From Paenibacillus phytorum (lineage in GTDB: Bacteria > Bacillota > Bacilli > Paenibacillales > NBRC-103111): a stretch of DNA of 64,000 nucleotides. This document shows, one piece after another, positions 47,980-57,171 of the stretch. The stretch lies in contig NZ_WHOA01000197.1 in NCBI RefSeq assembly GCF_013141715.1, positions 124,001 through 188,000 of the forward strand, written 5' to 3'. The notes beneath the pieces were generated by a model that searched no databases, was not told the DNA's origin, and saw only the letters and a program-made list of their open reading frames with translations. The position numbers and the translations under genes were made by a program. Numbering within the stretch: position 1 is the stretch's first letter; every line of letters begins with the position of its first letter.

Positions 47980-50340
47980 TTGAATAAGAAAATAATTAAA
48001 ACATTAGATTATCAGAAGATTTTACATAAACTTGCTCATCATGCGTCAACTTCGCTTGGTAAGGATGCCGTGGAAAAGCTTGAGCCTAAAGGTGATTTTG
48101 AACTCGTCAAGCTTCGGCTGCAAGCAACTGATGAGGCTGTTAATGTAGAACGATTGAAAGGGAATGCCCCTTTTGGTGGGATTCGTGATATTAGATCTTC
48201 CTTGCACCGGGTTAGAATAGGTGGGATGTTAAACCCTACGGAGCTGCTCGATATTTCGACGACGATGTTCGGTACACGCAGGTTAAAGCGATTTGTTCTT
48301 GCGGTTCATGAGGAATACGCAATTCCAATGCTCAAAGAGCAGGTTGAATTACTCACAGAAAATAAGCCGTTAGAAGATAAAATTAATAGCTGTATAGATG
48401 AGAATGCTGTTGTTGTTGACGGTGCGAGCCCTGAACTGGGACGTGTGCGAAGCGAACTACGCACAGGTGAAGGAAGAGTCCGCGAGAGGTTAGAGCAAAT
48501 GCTTCGTAATTCATCTGTTCAGAAAATGTTACAGGACGTATTGATCACTATTCGTAATGACCGTTTTGTAATTCCCGTTAAATCGGAGTATCGATCCAGC
48601 TTTGGCGGAATGATTCACGATCAGTCAGCATCAGGTGCGACGCTATATATTGAGCCAGATGCTATTGTTCAATTAAATAACAAAATTCGTGAATTAAAGT
48701 TTAAGGAAGAAGTTGAGATTGAGAAGATTTTACGCGCACTCACTGAGCTGGTTGCCGAACAAGTGGATTTGCTTGTGCTGGATGTGGATCAATTGGCTGA
48801 GCTTGATTTTACTTTTGCTAAAGCTGGTTTAGCAAGGGAACTGAAAGCTACAATGCCTAGATTAAATGATCGAGGCTTCATTAAAATAAAGCGAGGCCGG
48901 CATCCGCTTATCGCGGCTGATTCCGTTGTGCCGCTTGATTTGGAGTTGGGTAATGATTTCTCACAAATCATTGTGACCGGGCCTAATACAGGTGGTAAAA
49001 CAGTTTCCCTCAAAACAGTGGGACTCCTTAGCTTAATGGCGATGTCAGGGTTGTTTGTACCAGCTGAGGAAGGCAGTCAGTTGTGTGTGTTCGATGCCAT
49101 TTATGCGGATATTGGCGATGAGCAGAGCATCGAGCAGAATTTAAGTACTTTTTCGAGTCATATGACGAATATCATCAGCATTTTGAGGGATATGACACCA
49201 AAAAGTTTGGTTTTACTTGATGAACTTGGAGCGGGTACTGATCCTGCTGAAGGTTCGGCTTTAGCGATCTCCATTTTGGATTATATTCATCAAATTGGTT
49301 GTCGAATCATTGCAACAACGCACTATTCGGAGTTAAAGGCTTATGCTTACCAAAAGCAAGGCACCATTAACGCAAGCATGGAATTTGATATACAAACGTT
49401 AAGTCCGACTTACCGCTTACTTGTAGGTGTTCCTGGTCGAAGTAATGCGTTTGCGATTGCAGAGCGTCTGGGCTTATCAAAACGCATTATTGAGCATGCA
49501 CGTACGCAGGTTGGCGAGGAGGATAAGCGCGTCGAATCAATGATCGCGTCGCTTGAGGAGAATCGCCTGATTGCAGAAGCTGAGCGCCAAAGCGCCGAGA
49601 GGTTGCGACGAGAGGCTGAAGAGATGCGCCTAACGTTAGAGGCTCAGCAGGCCAAGTTCGACGAGCAGCGCGATAAGCTGCTCGAGAAGGCCGAGCGCGA
49701 CGCGCGTGAGGCTGTCGCCAAGGCACGCCGCGAGGCGGATGAAATCATCGCCGAGCTGCGGCGCATGGCGCAGGAGGAAGCCGGTGGAGTTAAGGATCAC
49801 CGGTTGGTAGAAGCGAAGCGCCGCCTCGATCAGGCGGCGCCTGAACTGCGCGAGAAGCAGGTTCGCGCGGCAAAGAAGCGGCCAGAGAGAATCGAGGCCG
49901 GGGATGAAGTGCGTGTCGTGACCCTGGGTCAGAAGGGTCACGTCGTAGAGATTGTTAGCGCCACAGAAGCGACGGTGCAGTTGGGAATTATGAAAATGAA
50001 AGTCGAGTTGTCGAATCTCGAGAAGATCGGCAGCACGGCTCAGAAAAAGCCAGCTCATCAGGTGGCTACAACCGTTAAAAGAACCCGAGATGATAACATT
50101 CGGATGGAACTGGATATGCGCGGTCTCAACATGGAGGACGCCCTTATAGAGGCTGATCGATTCCTGGATGAATCTTTCTTGGGCAACCTGGGTCAAGTGT
50201 ACTTAATTCATGGTAAAGGAACAGGTGTGCTGCGTACTGGAATGCAGGAATATTTACGCCGTCATAAGCATGTGAAGAGTTACCGCATGGGGAATTACAA
50301 TGAAGGCGGAGCAGGAGTTACAATCGTCGAATTGAAATAA
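47980..50340 (+). CDS. mutS2: Endonuclease MutS2
   Basis: 786 residues. N-terminal clamp and helical domains, then the ATPase with Walker A GPNTGGKTVSLKTVGL, DIGDEQSIEQNLSTFSSHM, Walker B LVLLDELGAGTDPAEGSAL and THYSELKAYAY. A long coiled coil follows (VGEEDKRVESMIASLEENRL onward), then the C-terminal Smr nuclease domain with LDMRGLNMEDALIEADRFL and LIHGKGTGVLR. It acts on recombination intermediates and collided ribosomes in relatives. TTG 47980 follows GAGGTT. The part coding for the coiled coil, about 49550-49930, is much richer in GC than the rest of the gene. Confidence 0.95.
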   Translation: MNKKIIKTLDYQKILHKLAHHASTSLGKDAVEKLEPKGDFELVKLRLQATDEAVNVERLKGNAPFGGIRDIRSSLHRVRIGGMLNPTELLDISTTMFGTRRLKRFVLAVHEEYAIPMLKEQVELLTENKPLEDKINSCIDENAVVVDGASPELGRVRSELRTGEGRVRERLEQMLRNSSVQKMLQDVLITIRNDRFVIPVKSEYRSSFGGMIHDQSASGATLYIEPDAIVQLNNKIRELKFKEEVEIEKILRALTELVAEQVDLLVLDVDQLAELDFTFAKAGLARELKATMPRLNDRGFIKIKRGRHPLIAADSVVPLDLELGNDFSQIIVTGPNTGGKTVSLKTVGLLSLMAMSGLFVPAEEGSQLCVFDAIYADIGDEQSIEQNLSTFSSHMTNIISILRDMTPKSLVLLDELGAGTDPAEGSALAISILDYIHQIGCRIIATTHYSELKAYAYQKQGTINASMEFDIQTLSPTYRLLVGVPGRSNAFAIAERLGLSKRIIEHARTQVGEEDKRVESMIASLEENRLIAEAERQSAERLRREAEEMRLTLEAQQAKFDEQRDKLLEKAERDAREAVAKARREADEIIAELRRMAQEEAGGVKDHRLVEAKRRLDQAAPELREKQVRAAKKRPERIEAGDEVRVVTLGQKGHVVEIVSATEATVQLGIMKMKVELSNLEKIGSTAQKKPAHQVATTVKRTRDDNIRMELDMRGLNMEDALIEADRFLDESFLGNLGQVYLIHGKGTGVLRTGMQEYLRRHKHVKSYRMGNYNEGGAGVTIVELK

Positions 50341-50482
50341 CTTTTAAATTTTTTCATCTTTTTGAAACTCATTCTATGGGACTGCGTATGTAATATGTGT
50401 AAGCACCGGTGATTAATAAATTAGCATTCGCAATACCCAAATTTTAAAATACATGTTTATAAACCTTAGGAGGAATTCAAAA

Positions 50483-51163
50483 ATGGGAATTTTTAAAAGA
50501 CTTCGTGATATGACAATGGCTTCGGTTAATGACTTGCTGGACAAAGCAGAAGATCCTATTAAGATGTTAAATCAGTTTCTGCGTGACATGGAAGAAGATA
50601 TCATGGAGGCTGAGTCTGCAGTAGCTAAGCAGATCGCAATTGAGAAGAAATTCAAGCTTCAGTTTGAAGAATCCGAAGAGATGGTTACGAAACGTACTGA
50701 GCAGGCTATGAAAGCCCTTGAATCAGGCAATGAAGACCTGGCTCGCCGCGCTTTGGAAGACAAGAAAGAGCACCAAGGACGTTATGATGAATTGAAACGC
50801 CAATATGATCTTGCGAAAACGAATGCTGATCAACTTCGCAGCCAATTGACGGAAATGAAAGACGAGTTCAACAAAATGAAGAACAAGAAGGATTTGTTGA
50901 TTGCTCGTGCTGAAACAGCAAAAGCTCAAAAACAAATCAATCAAGCGATGTCTGGTTTTGGTACAGACAATGCAGCTAAAGGTTTTGATCGTATGAGCGA
51001 GAAAGTGCTTCAAATGGAAGCTGAAGCGCAAGCAAGCGGTGAAATCCGTGCTAAAAACCGCAGCTTAGATGATGAGCTCGACGGACTTGGCGCAAGCAGC
51101 AGCGGAATTGATGACGAATTAGCAGCTATGAGAGCAAAGCTTGCTGAAAAAAAACAATCCTAA
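50483..51163 (+). CDS. PspA/IM30-family membrane-stress protein
   Basis: 226 residues beginning MGIFKRLRDMTMASVNDLLD and continuing DKAEDPIKMLNQFLRDME, the amphipathic N-terminal helix and first coiled-coil helix of PspA/Vipp1. The remainder is almost entirely coiled coil, including ALESGNEDLARRALEDKKEH. These ESCRT-III-related proteins assemble on the inner membrane face under envelope stress. ATG 50483 follows TAGGAGG. Followed by a terminator, then by genes for DUF350 and small envelope proteins. Confidence 0.92.
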   Translation: MGIFKRLRDMTMASVNDLLDKAEDPIKMLNQFLRDMEEDIMEAESAVAKQIAIEKKFKLQFEESEEMVTKRTEQAMKALESGNEDLARRALEDKKEHQGRYDELKRQYDLAKTNADQLRSQLTEMKDEFNKMKNKKDLLIARAETAKAQKQINQAMSGFGTDNAAKGFDRMSEKVLQMEAEAQASGEIRAKNRSLDDELDGLGASSSGIDDELAAMRAKLAEKKQS

Positions 51164-51185
51164 TGTTATACTAATAGTACCTGCG

Positions 51186-51219
51186 AGAGACTGAGTCAAA
51201 CTCAGTCTCTTCTATCTTT
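51186..51219 (+). terminator. Terminator after pspA
   Basis: AGAGACTGAGT-CAA-ACTCAGTCTCT, perfect stem, followed by TCTATCTTT (imperfect T tract). Confidence 0.75.
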
Positions 51220-51242
51220 CGCGAAGGAAGGCAGGAGACGAT

Positions 51243-51662
51243 ATGAACGAAGAGGTGGATGTATTGCTAAGTAACCCGTATTTATCGACGCTTGCCTTTT
51301 TTGCAGTTGCTGTGATCGCGTTAGTTGTATTTCTAACGATTTTTGAAATGGTCACCAAATATGATGACTGGGCAGAGATCAAAAAAGGCAACTTATCTGT
51401 AGCGATGGCTACAGGTGGGAAGATTTTTGGGATTTGTAATCTGTTCCGATTCGCTATCCTAAACAATGACACGATGATTCATTCCCTCATCTGGGCAGGG
51501 TACGGATTCTTGCTTTTGCTGGCTGCCTACTTCATTTTTGAATTCTTGACGCCTTATTTCAAAATCGATGAGGAAATCAAGAAAGATAATCGCGCTGTAG
51601 GTTTCTTGTCCTTGACGCTGTCTGTCTCCCTTTCCTACGTGGTCGGAGCTTGTGTAACTTAG
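51243..51662 (+). CDS. DUF350 membrane protein
   Basis: 139 residues with four membrane segments: LSTLAFFAVAVIALVVFLTI at the start, then the loop YDDWAEIKKGNLSVAMATGG typical for DUF350, IWAGYGFLLLLAAYFIFEF, and the C-terminal FLSLTLSVSLSYVVGACV. DUF350 genes often accompany pspA. GGCAGGAGAC precedes ATG 51243. Role unknown, probably envelope maintenance. Confidence 0.88.
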   Translation: MNEEVDVLLSNPYLSTLAFFAVAVIALVVFLTIFEMVTKYDDWAEIKKGNLSVAMATGGKIFGICNLFRFAILNNDTMIHSLIWAGYGFLLLLAAYFIFEFLTPYFKIDEEIKKDNRAVGFLSLTLSVSLSYVVGACVT

Positions 51663-51691
51663 AATCATACATAATCTTGGAGGCTTGAACA

Positions 51692-51775
51692 ATGAAATAC
51701 CTGTGGGGCACTTTGTTTGCCATCGCGTTTGTATTTATGGCGGCAGGGGTTTATTATTTATTGAAATATGCATGA
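51692..51775 (+). CDS. 27-residue single-span membrane protein
   Basis: ATG 51692 follows a good site (TTGGAGG). The product is MKYLWGTLFAIAFVFMAAGV followed by YYLLKYA: one hydrophobic helix with a basic start and end. It sits 29 bases after the DUF350 gene and 25 bases before the zinc-ribbon gene, so it is co-transcribed. Small membrane proteins of this kind usually modulate a larger partner; which one is unknown. Confidence 0.65.
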   Translation: MKYLWGTLFAIAFVFMAAGVYYLLKYA

Positions 51776-51800
51776 ATGCATTAGGTTGGAGGATTACGTA

Positions 51801-52301
51801 ATGAGTACCAATGAAGAAATAGTTTGTCCATGGTGCCAAACAGAGATCGTTTGGGATCCGGAAATTGGACCCGAGGACGAATGTCCGCACTGTTTTAATG
51901 AACTGAACGATTATAGGAGCATCGATTTAAAGGTGAAACAAACAGGTCAACCGCTCCGCTTTGATGAACAAGAATATGCCGATTCGGATGAAGATTTATC
52001 ATTGGCTTGGGATGATTCGGATGAACCTCTCGATAAATACGGAGAAAAAGTTCAGCATATTACTGACGAACAAGAAGAGGCACCTGAGTGCTCGAGCTGT
52101 CATGAACTATTGTTGTTTGCAGGTACTGAGGTCACGAGTGGCTCCTCTTTCACGCCTGTTATTCCCAAAACGTTAGGAAGTGCTTTCCTAACAGGTCCCT
52201 TTACTTCGAATGTCTTTGTATGTCCGTCTTGCTTTAAGGTGGAGAAAATCTTATCTGATACAGATCGACTGCTCATGGTTGAACGTATTAAATCGGAGTA
52301 G
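51801..52301 (+). CDS. Zinc-ribbon protein of unknown function
   Basis: 166 residues. There are two Cys pairs at the N-terminus (CPWCQTEIVW and CPHCFNEL), an acidic middle (DSDEDLSLAWDDSDEPLDKY), then two more pairs (CSSCHELLLFAGTE and CPSCFKVEKIL). Probably two zinc ribbons. The start at ATG 51801 follows TTGGAGG; the in-frame ATG at 51768 overlaps the previous small gene and is less likely. Soluble. Part of the DUF350-linked group; ends at a terminator. Confidence 0.75.
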   Translation: MSTNEEIVCPWCQTEIVWDPEIGPEDECPHCFNELNDYRSIDLKVKQTGQPLRFDEQEYADSDEDLSLAWDDSDEPLDKYGEKVQHITDEQEEAPECSSCHELLLFAGTEVTSGSSFTPVIPKTLGSAFLTGPFTSNVFVCPSCFKVEKILSDTDRLLMVERIKSE

Positions 52302-52307
52302 CGGTGG

Positions 52308-52338
52308 AACCGAGTCCCTTATGGATTCGGTTTTTTTA
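52308..52338 (+). terminator. Terminator after the zinc-ribbon gene
   Basis: AACCGAGTCC pairs with GGATTCGGTT and is followed by T5-T7. It lies 80 bases before the MFS gene start. Confidence 0.85.
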
Positions 52339-52419
52339 TATGTCCAGCCTCATATTTTCACTCGATTGGGGAAGCTTAACAAGAGCTATTTCGATCTGTG
52401 GGGAAAGGTGAGGAGGAGT

Positions 52420-53733
52420 ATGCAAAAGGATCAGAGTAAGCATTTTGTTCAACGAGGTAGGGCAAAGGAAGGCACTAAAACCAATTATTTTGAAGACCGT
52501 GGAAGTGAAGCCGTCGAAGTTAAGGGTTCGCAGAAGAAAGGTCGGCTAGATGCTCAGGCGATTCTTTTACTAGTCGTTCACACGTTATTTGGCAGTGCAA
52601 ATGCCTTGTCCGGAACTTTCGTTGGTGTGTATTTGTGGAAGGCCAAAAATGACTTCGCTTTAATCGGTTGGTTTACTTTGACGACGCATTTGACAATGGC
52701 GATTACCTTCTGGTTAGCAGGGAAATGGGTGAAGGAACACAATAAAATGAACTGCTTACGGGTCGGCGTTGCAGTTTCCGCGGGCTTTTATATGCTGGTA
52801 TTGTGGCTTGGAGCAAATAGCTTTCACTATTTTGTTTGGTTAGGTATGGTCCAGGGAATTTCAGCTGGCTTATTCTGGGTGGCTTTTAATGTTGTTTATT
52901 TTGAAGTGACGGACCCTGATAATCGAGATCGGTTCAATGGCTGGGTAGGACTATTGGGTTCTGGCGCCGGAATAGTCGCACCCTGGATCTCCGGTTTACT
53001 GATTGTGAGTTTGGGAGATGGTGCTGGGTATCGTTTAATCTTTTCCATCTCGTTAGGTATCTTTTTACTGGGCGTGGTTATCAGTTTCTTTTTGAAAAAA
53101 CGGAAAGTACTAGGTACCTACGAATGGTTGTTTCCCTTGCGTTGTCTAAAGCAAGCTGAAACACCCTGGAAGCGCGTGTGCTTAGCCCTGGTATTTCAAG
53201 GAGTTCGAGAGGGTGTCTTTGGATTCATGATTGCACTTCTCGTCTACATATCCACATCAAGTGAAGCGAGCTTAGGTAGTTTTGTACTGATTACTTCTGC
53301 GGTATCTTTAGTGAGTTTCTGGGCGGCGGGACGATTTATTAAGCCGCATTTTCGAAAGATCAGTATGCTGATTGGCGCTGCTATGATCGTAGCCGTTATT
53401 ATTCCTTTTTTCTGGAAAATGGGATATAGCACTTTACTTATCTTCGGCATAGGAGCTTCGCTCTTCTTTCCGTTGTATTCGGTACCTATGGTATCGGCAG
53501 TATTCGATCTTATTGGTTCAAATGAAGCCAGCGCTAAGCAGCGGGAGGAGTACATTGTACTTCGTGAGCTTTCCCTTAATGTGGGGCGTGTGTGTGGGGT
53601 GCTCTTATTCATTTGTGTCATTTCGTGGAGTAAGGCGCCGCTTGTGATAAACGTACTGTTGTTGATCATTGGCAGCTCACCGTTGGTTAGCTGGTACTTT
53701 ATGAAGAAGCAGTTAACTGTAATTAGAACTTGA
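52420..53733 (+). CDS. MFS transporter
   Basis: 437 residues. A soluble Lys/Glu-rich head of ~45 residues, then about twelve membrane segments, e.g. AILLLVVHTLFGSANALSGT, WLGMVQGISAGLFWVAFNVV, FNGWVGLLGSGAGIVAPWIS and STLLIFGIGASLFFPLYSVP. The start at ATG 52420 follows GAGGAGG; a longer frame upstream runs through the preceding terminator and gene. Substrate not predictable. Alone in its unit, convergent with nothing. Confidence 0.85.
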   Translation: MQKDQSKHFVQRGRAKEGTKTNYFEDRGSEAVEVKGSQKKGRLDAQAILLLVVHTLFGSANALSGTFVGVYLWKAKNDFALIGWFTLTTHLTMAITFWLAGKWVKEHNKMNCLRVGVAVSAGFYMLVLWLGANSFHYFVWLGMVQGISAGLFWVAFNVVYFEVTDPDNRDRFNGWVGLLGSGAGIVAPWISGLLIVSLGDGAGYRLIFSISLGIFLLGVVISFFLKKRKVLGTYEWLFPLRCLKQAETPWKRVCLALVFQGVREGVFGFMIALLVYISTSSEASLGSFVLITSAVSLVSFWAAGRFIKPHFRKISMLIGAAMIVAVIIPFFWKMGYSTLLIFGIGASLFFPLYSVPMVSAVFDLIGSNEASAKQREEYIVLRELSLNVGRVCGVLLFICVISWSKAPLVINVLLLIIGSSPLVSWYFMKKQLTVIRT

Positions 53734-53801
53734 CATCTTTCACGCTTCCCGATAAAAATGTGGGTATAGATTGTTTTATTGGGAAGAGGAGGGGGTAACC
53801 C

Positions 53802-54728
53802 TTGACACATAGAAAAATGGTGAATAGCATCACAGAGCTAATCGGTGATACACCGGCCGTGCGGATTAACCGATTGGTAGGTCCGAATGATGCGGAGCTC
53901 TACGTGAAGCTTGAATACTTTAATCCAAGCGGCAGTGTAAAAGACCGTGCTGCGTTTAATTTAATCGAACAGGCGGAGAAAGATGGACTGCTTCGTCCTG
54001 GCGCTAAGATTATTGAGCCGACTAGCGGTAATACTGGCATTGGACTTGCCATGAATGCAGCTGCTAGAGGCTACAAGGCTATTCTAATCATGCCGGACAA
54101 CATGACCAAAGAACGGATTAATCTGCTCAAGGCCTATGGCGCAGAGGTCGTACTCACTCCCGCCGCGCTGCGGATGCCGGGAGCGATTGAGAAAGCGAAG
54201 GAGCTGCGGGATCAGATACCTGGCAGCTATATCCCGCAGCAGTTCGAGAATCCGGCGAATCCGAGCATTCATCGGACGACAACAGCTCCGGAAATTCTGG
54301 AGCAAATGGACGGGCGTCTGGATGCTTTCGTAGCAACTTCAGGAACGGGCGGAACGATCACCGGAACGGGAGAGGTGCTCCGAGAGAAGCTGCCGGATAT
54401 CCAGATCTATGTGGTGGAGCCGAAGGGCTCACCGGTTCTATCTGGAGGAAGTCCAGGTCCGCATAAACTGGTTGGTACGAGTCCAGGTTTCGTACCCGCT
54501 ATTCTGAACACAAGCGTATATGATCAGATCGTGCAGGTGACTGACGAAGATGCAATTCGAACCATGAAAGATCTGGCCAGCAAGGAAGGCATTCTTGTGG
54601 GACCTTCGGCCGGAGCCTCCGTGTGGACAGGTATGCAGGTAGCTCGTAAGCTAGGAGCGGGCAAGAGAGTGCTCTGTATTGCACCGGATACGGGCGAAAG
54701 ATATTTGAGTATGGACATTTTTGATTAA
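53802..54728 (+). CDS. cysK: Cysteine synthase (O-acetylserine sulfhydrylase)
   Basis: 308 residues, PLP enzyme forming cysteine from O-acetylserine and sulfide. SITELIGDTPAVRINRL at the start, the PLP lysine in NPSGSVKDRAAFN, the substrate loop EPTSGNTGIGLAMNAAARGY, the phosphate-binding ATSGTGGTITGTGEVL and the C-terminal GPSAGASVWTGMQVARKL. TTG 53802 follows GAGGAGGGGG. A MccA-type O-acetylserine-dependent cystathionine synthase is a close relative and cannot be ruled out by eye. Confidence 0.9.
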   Translation: MTHRKMVNSITELIGDTPAVRINRLVGPNDAELYVKLEYFNPSGSVKDRAAFNLIEQAEKDGLLRPGAKIIEPTSGNTGIGLAMNAAARGYKAILIMPDNMTKERINLLKAYGAEVVLTPAALRMPGAIEKAKELRDQIPGSYIPQQFENPANPSIHRTTTAPEILEQMDGRLDAFVATSGTGGTITGTGEVLREKLPDIQIYVVEPKGSPVLSGGSPGPHKLVGTSPGFVPAILNTSVYDQIVQVTDEDAIRTMKDLASKEGILVGPSAGASVWTGMQVARKLGAGKRVLCIAPDTGERYLSMDIFD

Positions 54729-54767
54729 ATACATGATTAAATTCATAAATAAGTTAGCAAATATGAG

Positions 54768-54817
54768 CGGCCCACCGGATCCAAATGATTCGGATGGGCC
54801 GTTCTTCATTATTTTTT
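54768..54817 (+). terminator. Terminator after cysK
   Basis: CGGCCCACCGGATCC pairs with GATTCGGATGGGCCG (some mismatches), then TTCTTCATTATTTTTT. Confidence 0.75.
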
Positions 54818-54892
54818 AACAAAAAAGATAATAAAAGAACATTGAATAAAAATTCATAATTGAGTATAATTATAAGTATAAGAAGGTTTGGG

Positions 54893-55207
54893 ATGAAAGG
54901 TGGAAATACGTTGAAATTAGCATACATTAATGCGCTTCCTGAAGAAGGTCAATTCCAGGAATTTATACAGACATATACAGAAGAATGCATAACATTTGGA
55001 GCGCAAGCGATTGTGAATTGGAACGATTTCCAATCGGAACACGTTATCTCGGTTTATGATGAGAATAAGCTTGTCGGAATCGGTTGTATGGCGGGAGAAT
55101 GTCATGTCCATGTGCGTCCTACGTATGAGCATCGTGAAATTGAAACTATGATGAATAAGTTGCTGCAAGCCGAATCGAAGGTTAGTTTGGTTCACGGACA
55201 ATCCTGA
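54893..55207 (+). CDS. Short GNAT-like N-acetyltransferase domain protein
   Basis: About 104 residues. SVYDENKLVGIGCMAGECHV followed by HVRPTYEHREIETMMNKLLQ resembles the central strands and P-loop region of GNAT acetyltransferases, with the canonical RxxGxG/A poorly kept. The protein is short for the family, so activity is doubtful. The start may be ATG 54893 (AGAAGG upstream) or TTG 54911 (AAAGGTGG upstream). Monocistronic, ends at a strong terminator. Confidence 0.6.
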   Translation: MKGGNTLKLAYINALPEEGQFQEFIQTYTEECITFGAQAIVNWNDFQSEHVISVYDENKLVGIGCMAGECHVHVRPTYEHREIETMMNKLLQAESKVSLVHGQS

Positions 55208-55224
55208 TTATTACTTGTAGGCAG

Positions 55225-55258
55225 AGGCTACTCGGGAGGTCCCGGTGGCCTTTTTTTT
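55225..55258 (+). terminator. Intrinsic terminator
   Basis: AGGCTACTCGGG pairs imperfectly with CCCGGTGGCCT and is followed by T8. Confidence 0.85.
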
Positions 55259-55390
55259 ATTTGTGAGGTGGAAATTTCGGTTATACAAAAATATTCCGCT
55301 CTAAAACAAGCTCAGTAATTGAATTAGGACAGCAATTCATTGTAAGATTAAAGGATGAACGAATCAGATTTCAGAAAGGTAGGTTTAACC

Positions 55391-55882
55391 ATGGATGCTT
55401 TGAAGCTTAAAATTCTCGAACTACTGAAGGAAGATGCCCGCAGGAGTGCGGACTTGATCGCCACTATGCTAGGAACGGCGGAGGCCGAGGTGGCGCGAGC
55501 GATAAGCGAGATGGAAGCGGATAAGGTCATCGTCAAATACGCGACAGTAGTTAACTGGAGTAAAGTGGATGACGAAAAGGTTACCGCCCTAATTGAAGTG
55601 CAAATTACGCCGGAACGCGGACACGGGTTTGATGCTATCGCGGAACGGATCTATTTATATCCAGAAGTCAAATCGGTTTATCTTATGTCTGGCGCTTATG
55701 ATTTACTTGTGGAAATTGAGGGCAGTTCCCTCAAACAAGTCGCTTCTTTCGTGTCCAACAAGCTTTCGCCGATTGACCGTGTACTTTCAACAAAGACGAA
55801 TTTTATATTAAAAAAATACAAACAAGACGGCATTATATTCGAGGATCAGGAAAACGATCACCGAATGCTCGTTTCGCCGTAA
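55391..55882 (+). CDS. Lrp/AsnC-family regulator (AlaR-like)
   Basis: 163 residues. N-terminal helix-turn-helix (LKLKILELLKEDARRSADLI, then EVARAISEMEADKVIVKYA) and a C-terminal RAM ligand domain (ALIEVQITPERGHGFDAIAE, YLMSGAYDLLVEIEGSSLKQ). ATG 55391 follows AAAGGTAGG. The aminotransferase gene lies 15 bases downstream; in B. subtilis the same pairing is AlaR-AlaT (YugG-YugH), where the regulator controls alanine transaminase. Amino-acid sensing is thus likely. Confidence 0.88.
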   Translation: MDALKLKILELLKEDARRSADLIATMLGTAEAEVARAISEMEADKVIVKYATVVNWSKVDDEKVTALIEVQITPERGHGFDAIAERIYLYPEVKSVYLMSGAYDLLVEIEGSSLKQVASFVSNKLSPIDRVLSTKTNFILKKYKQDGIIFEDQENDHRMLVSP

Positions 55883-55897
55883 AGAAGAGGGAACGCC

Positions 55898-57103
55898 ATG
55901 ATCAAAGATGAGATAACGATCCAGCAGAACAAGGTAAAATCGATGCAGGACTACCTCGCTCCTGCCGTACGTGAAATGAAGCCTTCAGGTATTCGAAAGT
56001 TTTTTGATTTGGTGAGTAACAGCAAGGAAGATATTATCTCTCTTGGTGTAGGGGAACCGGACTTTTCAACACCTTGGCATGTCCGTGAAGCAGCTGTGCA
56101 TTCCTTGGAACGCGGTAGAACGAAATACACGCCAAACTCAGGTATTCCTGAGCTTCGTGAAGCGATTGCCGATTACCTTCATACGTCGTTTAAAGTGAAA
56201 TATGAGCCATCAAATGAAGTTCTTGTTACGGTTGGCGGCAGTGAAGCGATTGACTTAGCTCTCCGAGCTTTGATAACGCCGGGTGACGAAATTCTTATAC
56301 CTGAACCTTGTTATATTTCGTATTCCCCAATTACGAGCATAAGCGGCGGTGTAGCTGTTGGGATCGAGACCTTCGCGAAGGACCAGTTCAAGCTGACTGA
56401 GAAAGCACTTCGCGACGCGATTACGCCACGTTCTAAGATATTGATTCTCTGCTATCCTAGCAATCCAACTGGCGGTATTATGACCTATGAGGATTGGCTG
56501 CCGATTGCCAAAGTCATTGAAGAGAACGATCTTATTGTCATTTCCGATGAAATATATGCAGAGCTGACTTATGGGCAGAAGCACGTGAGCTTCGCGGCTA
56601 TTCCTGGTATGAAAGATCGGACAATCTTGGTTAGCGGTTTCTCCAAAGCTTTTGCCATGACAGGCTGGCGGATGGGATATGCTTGCGGTCACCATGAGCT
56701 TATTTCGGCGATGACCAAAATTCATCAATATACGGTGATGTGCGCACCGGTGATGGGTCAAGTTGCTGCTCATGAGGCGTTGACGAATGGCTTGGAAGAA
56801 AAAGATCGGATGATCGAGTCCTATAACCAGCGCAGACGTCTAATTGTAAAAGGGTTCCGAGATATTGGTCTCGAATGCCATGAGCCGCAAGGCGCTTTCT
56901 ATGCATTTCCAAGTATTGTTGCTACAGGATTAACTTCAGAAGAGTTTGCTCAGCGGCTATTATTTGAGTCAAAAGTTGCTGCAGTGCCGGGAGATGTGTT
57001 TGGTTTAGGTGGAGAAGGCTTCTTACGTTGTTCCTATGCCTATAGTGTTTCTCAATTAAATGAAGCATTAGAGAGAATTGGAAATTTTATGAGAAAATTG
57101 TAA
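55898..57103 (+). CDS. Class I/II aminotransferase (AlaT-like)
   Basis: 401 residues, PLP-dependent. After a ~15-residue extra N-terminus, MQDYLAPAVREMKPSGIRKF, GVGEPDFSTPWHVREAAV, YTPNSGIPELREAIADYL and the PLP lysine in SGFSKAFAMTGWRMGYACG, with CYPSNPTGG and a C-terminal FLRCSYAYSVSQLNEALERI. It most resembles the YugH/AlaT group, which transaminates alanine or a related amino acid. Co-transcribed with the Lrp-type regulator before it. Confidence 0.9.
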   Translation: MIKDEITIQQNKVKSMQDYLAPAVREMKPSGIRKFFDLVSNSKEDIISLGVGEPDFSTPWHVREAAVHSLERGRTKYTPNSGIPELREAIADYLHTSFKVKYEPSNEVLVTVGGSEAIDLALRALITPGDEILIPEPCYISYSPITSISGGVAVGIETFAKDQFKLTEKALRDAITPRSKILILCYPSNPTGGIMTYEDWLPIAKVIEENDLIVISDEIYAELTYGQKHVSFAAIPGMKDRTILVSGFSKAFAMTGWRMGYACGHHELISAMTKIHQYTVMCAPVMGQVAAHEALTNGLEEKDRMIESYNQRRRLIVKGFRDIGLECHEPQGAFYAFPSIVATGLTSEEFAQRLLFESKVAAVPGDVFGLGGEGFLRCSYAYSVSQLNEALERIGNFMRKL

Positions 57104-57171
57104 TGAATAATGTAAATAAATATGTTCATTATTGATGAAAACTGGTATTCTTGTAGTAAGGAGGGATGAGC

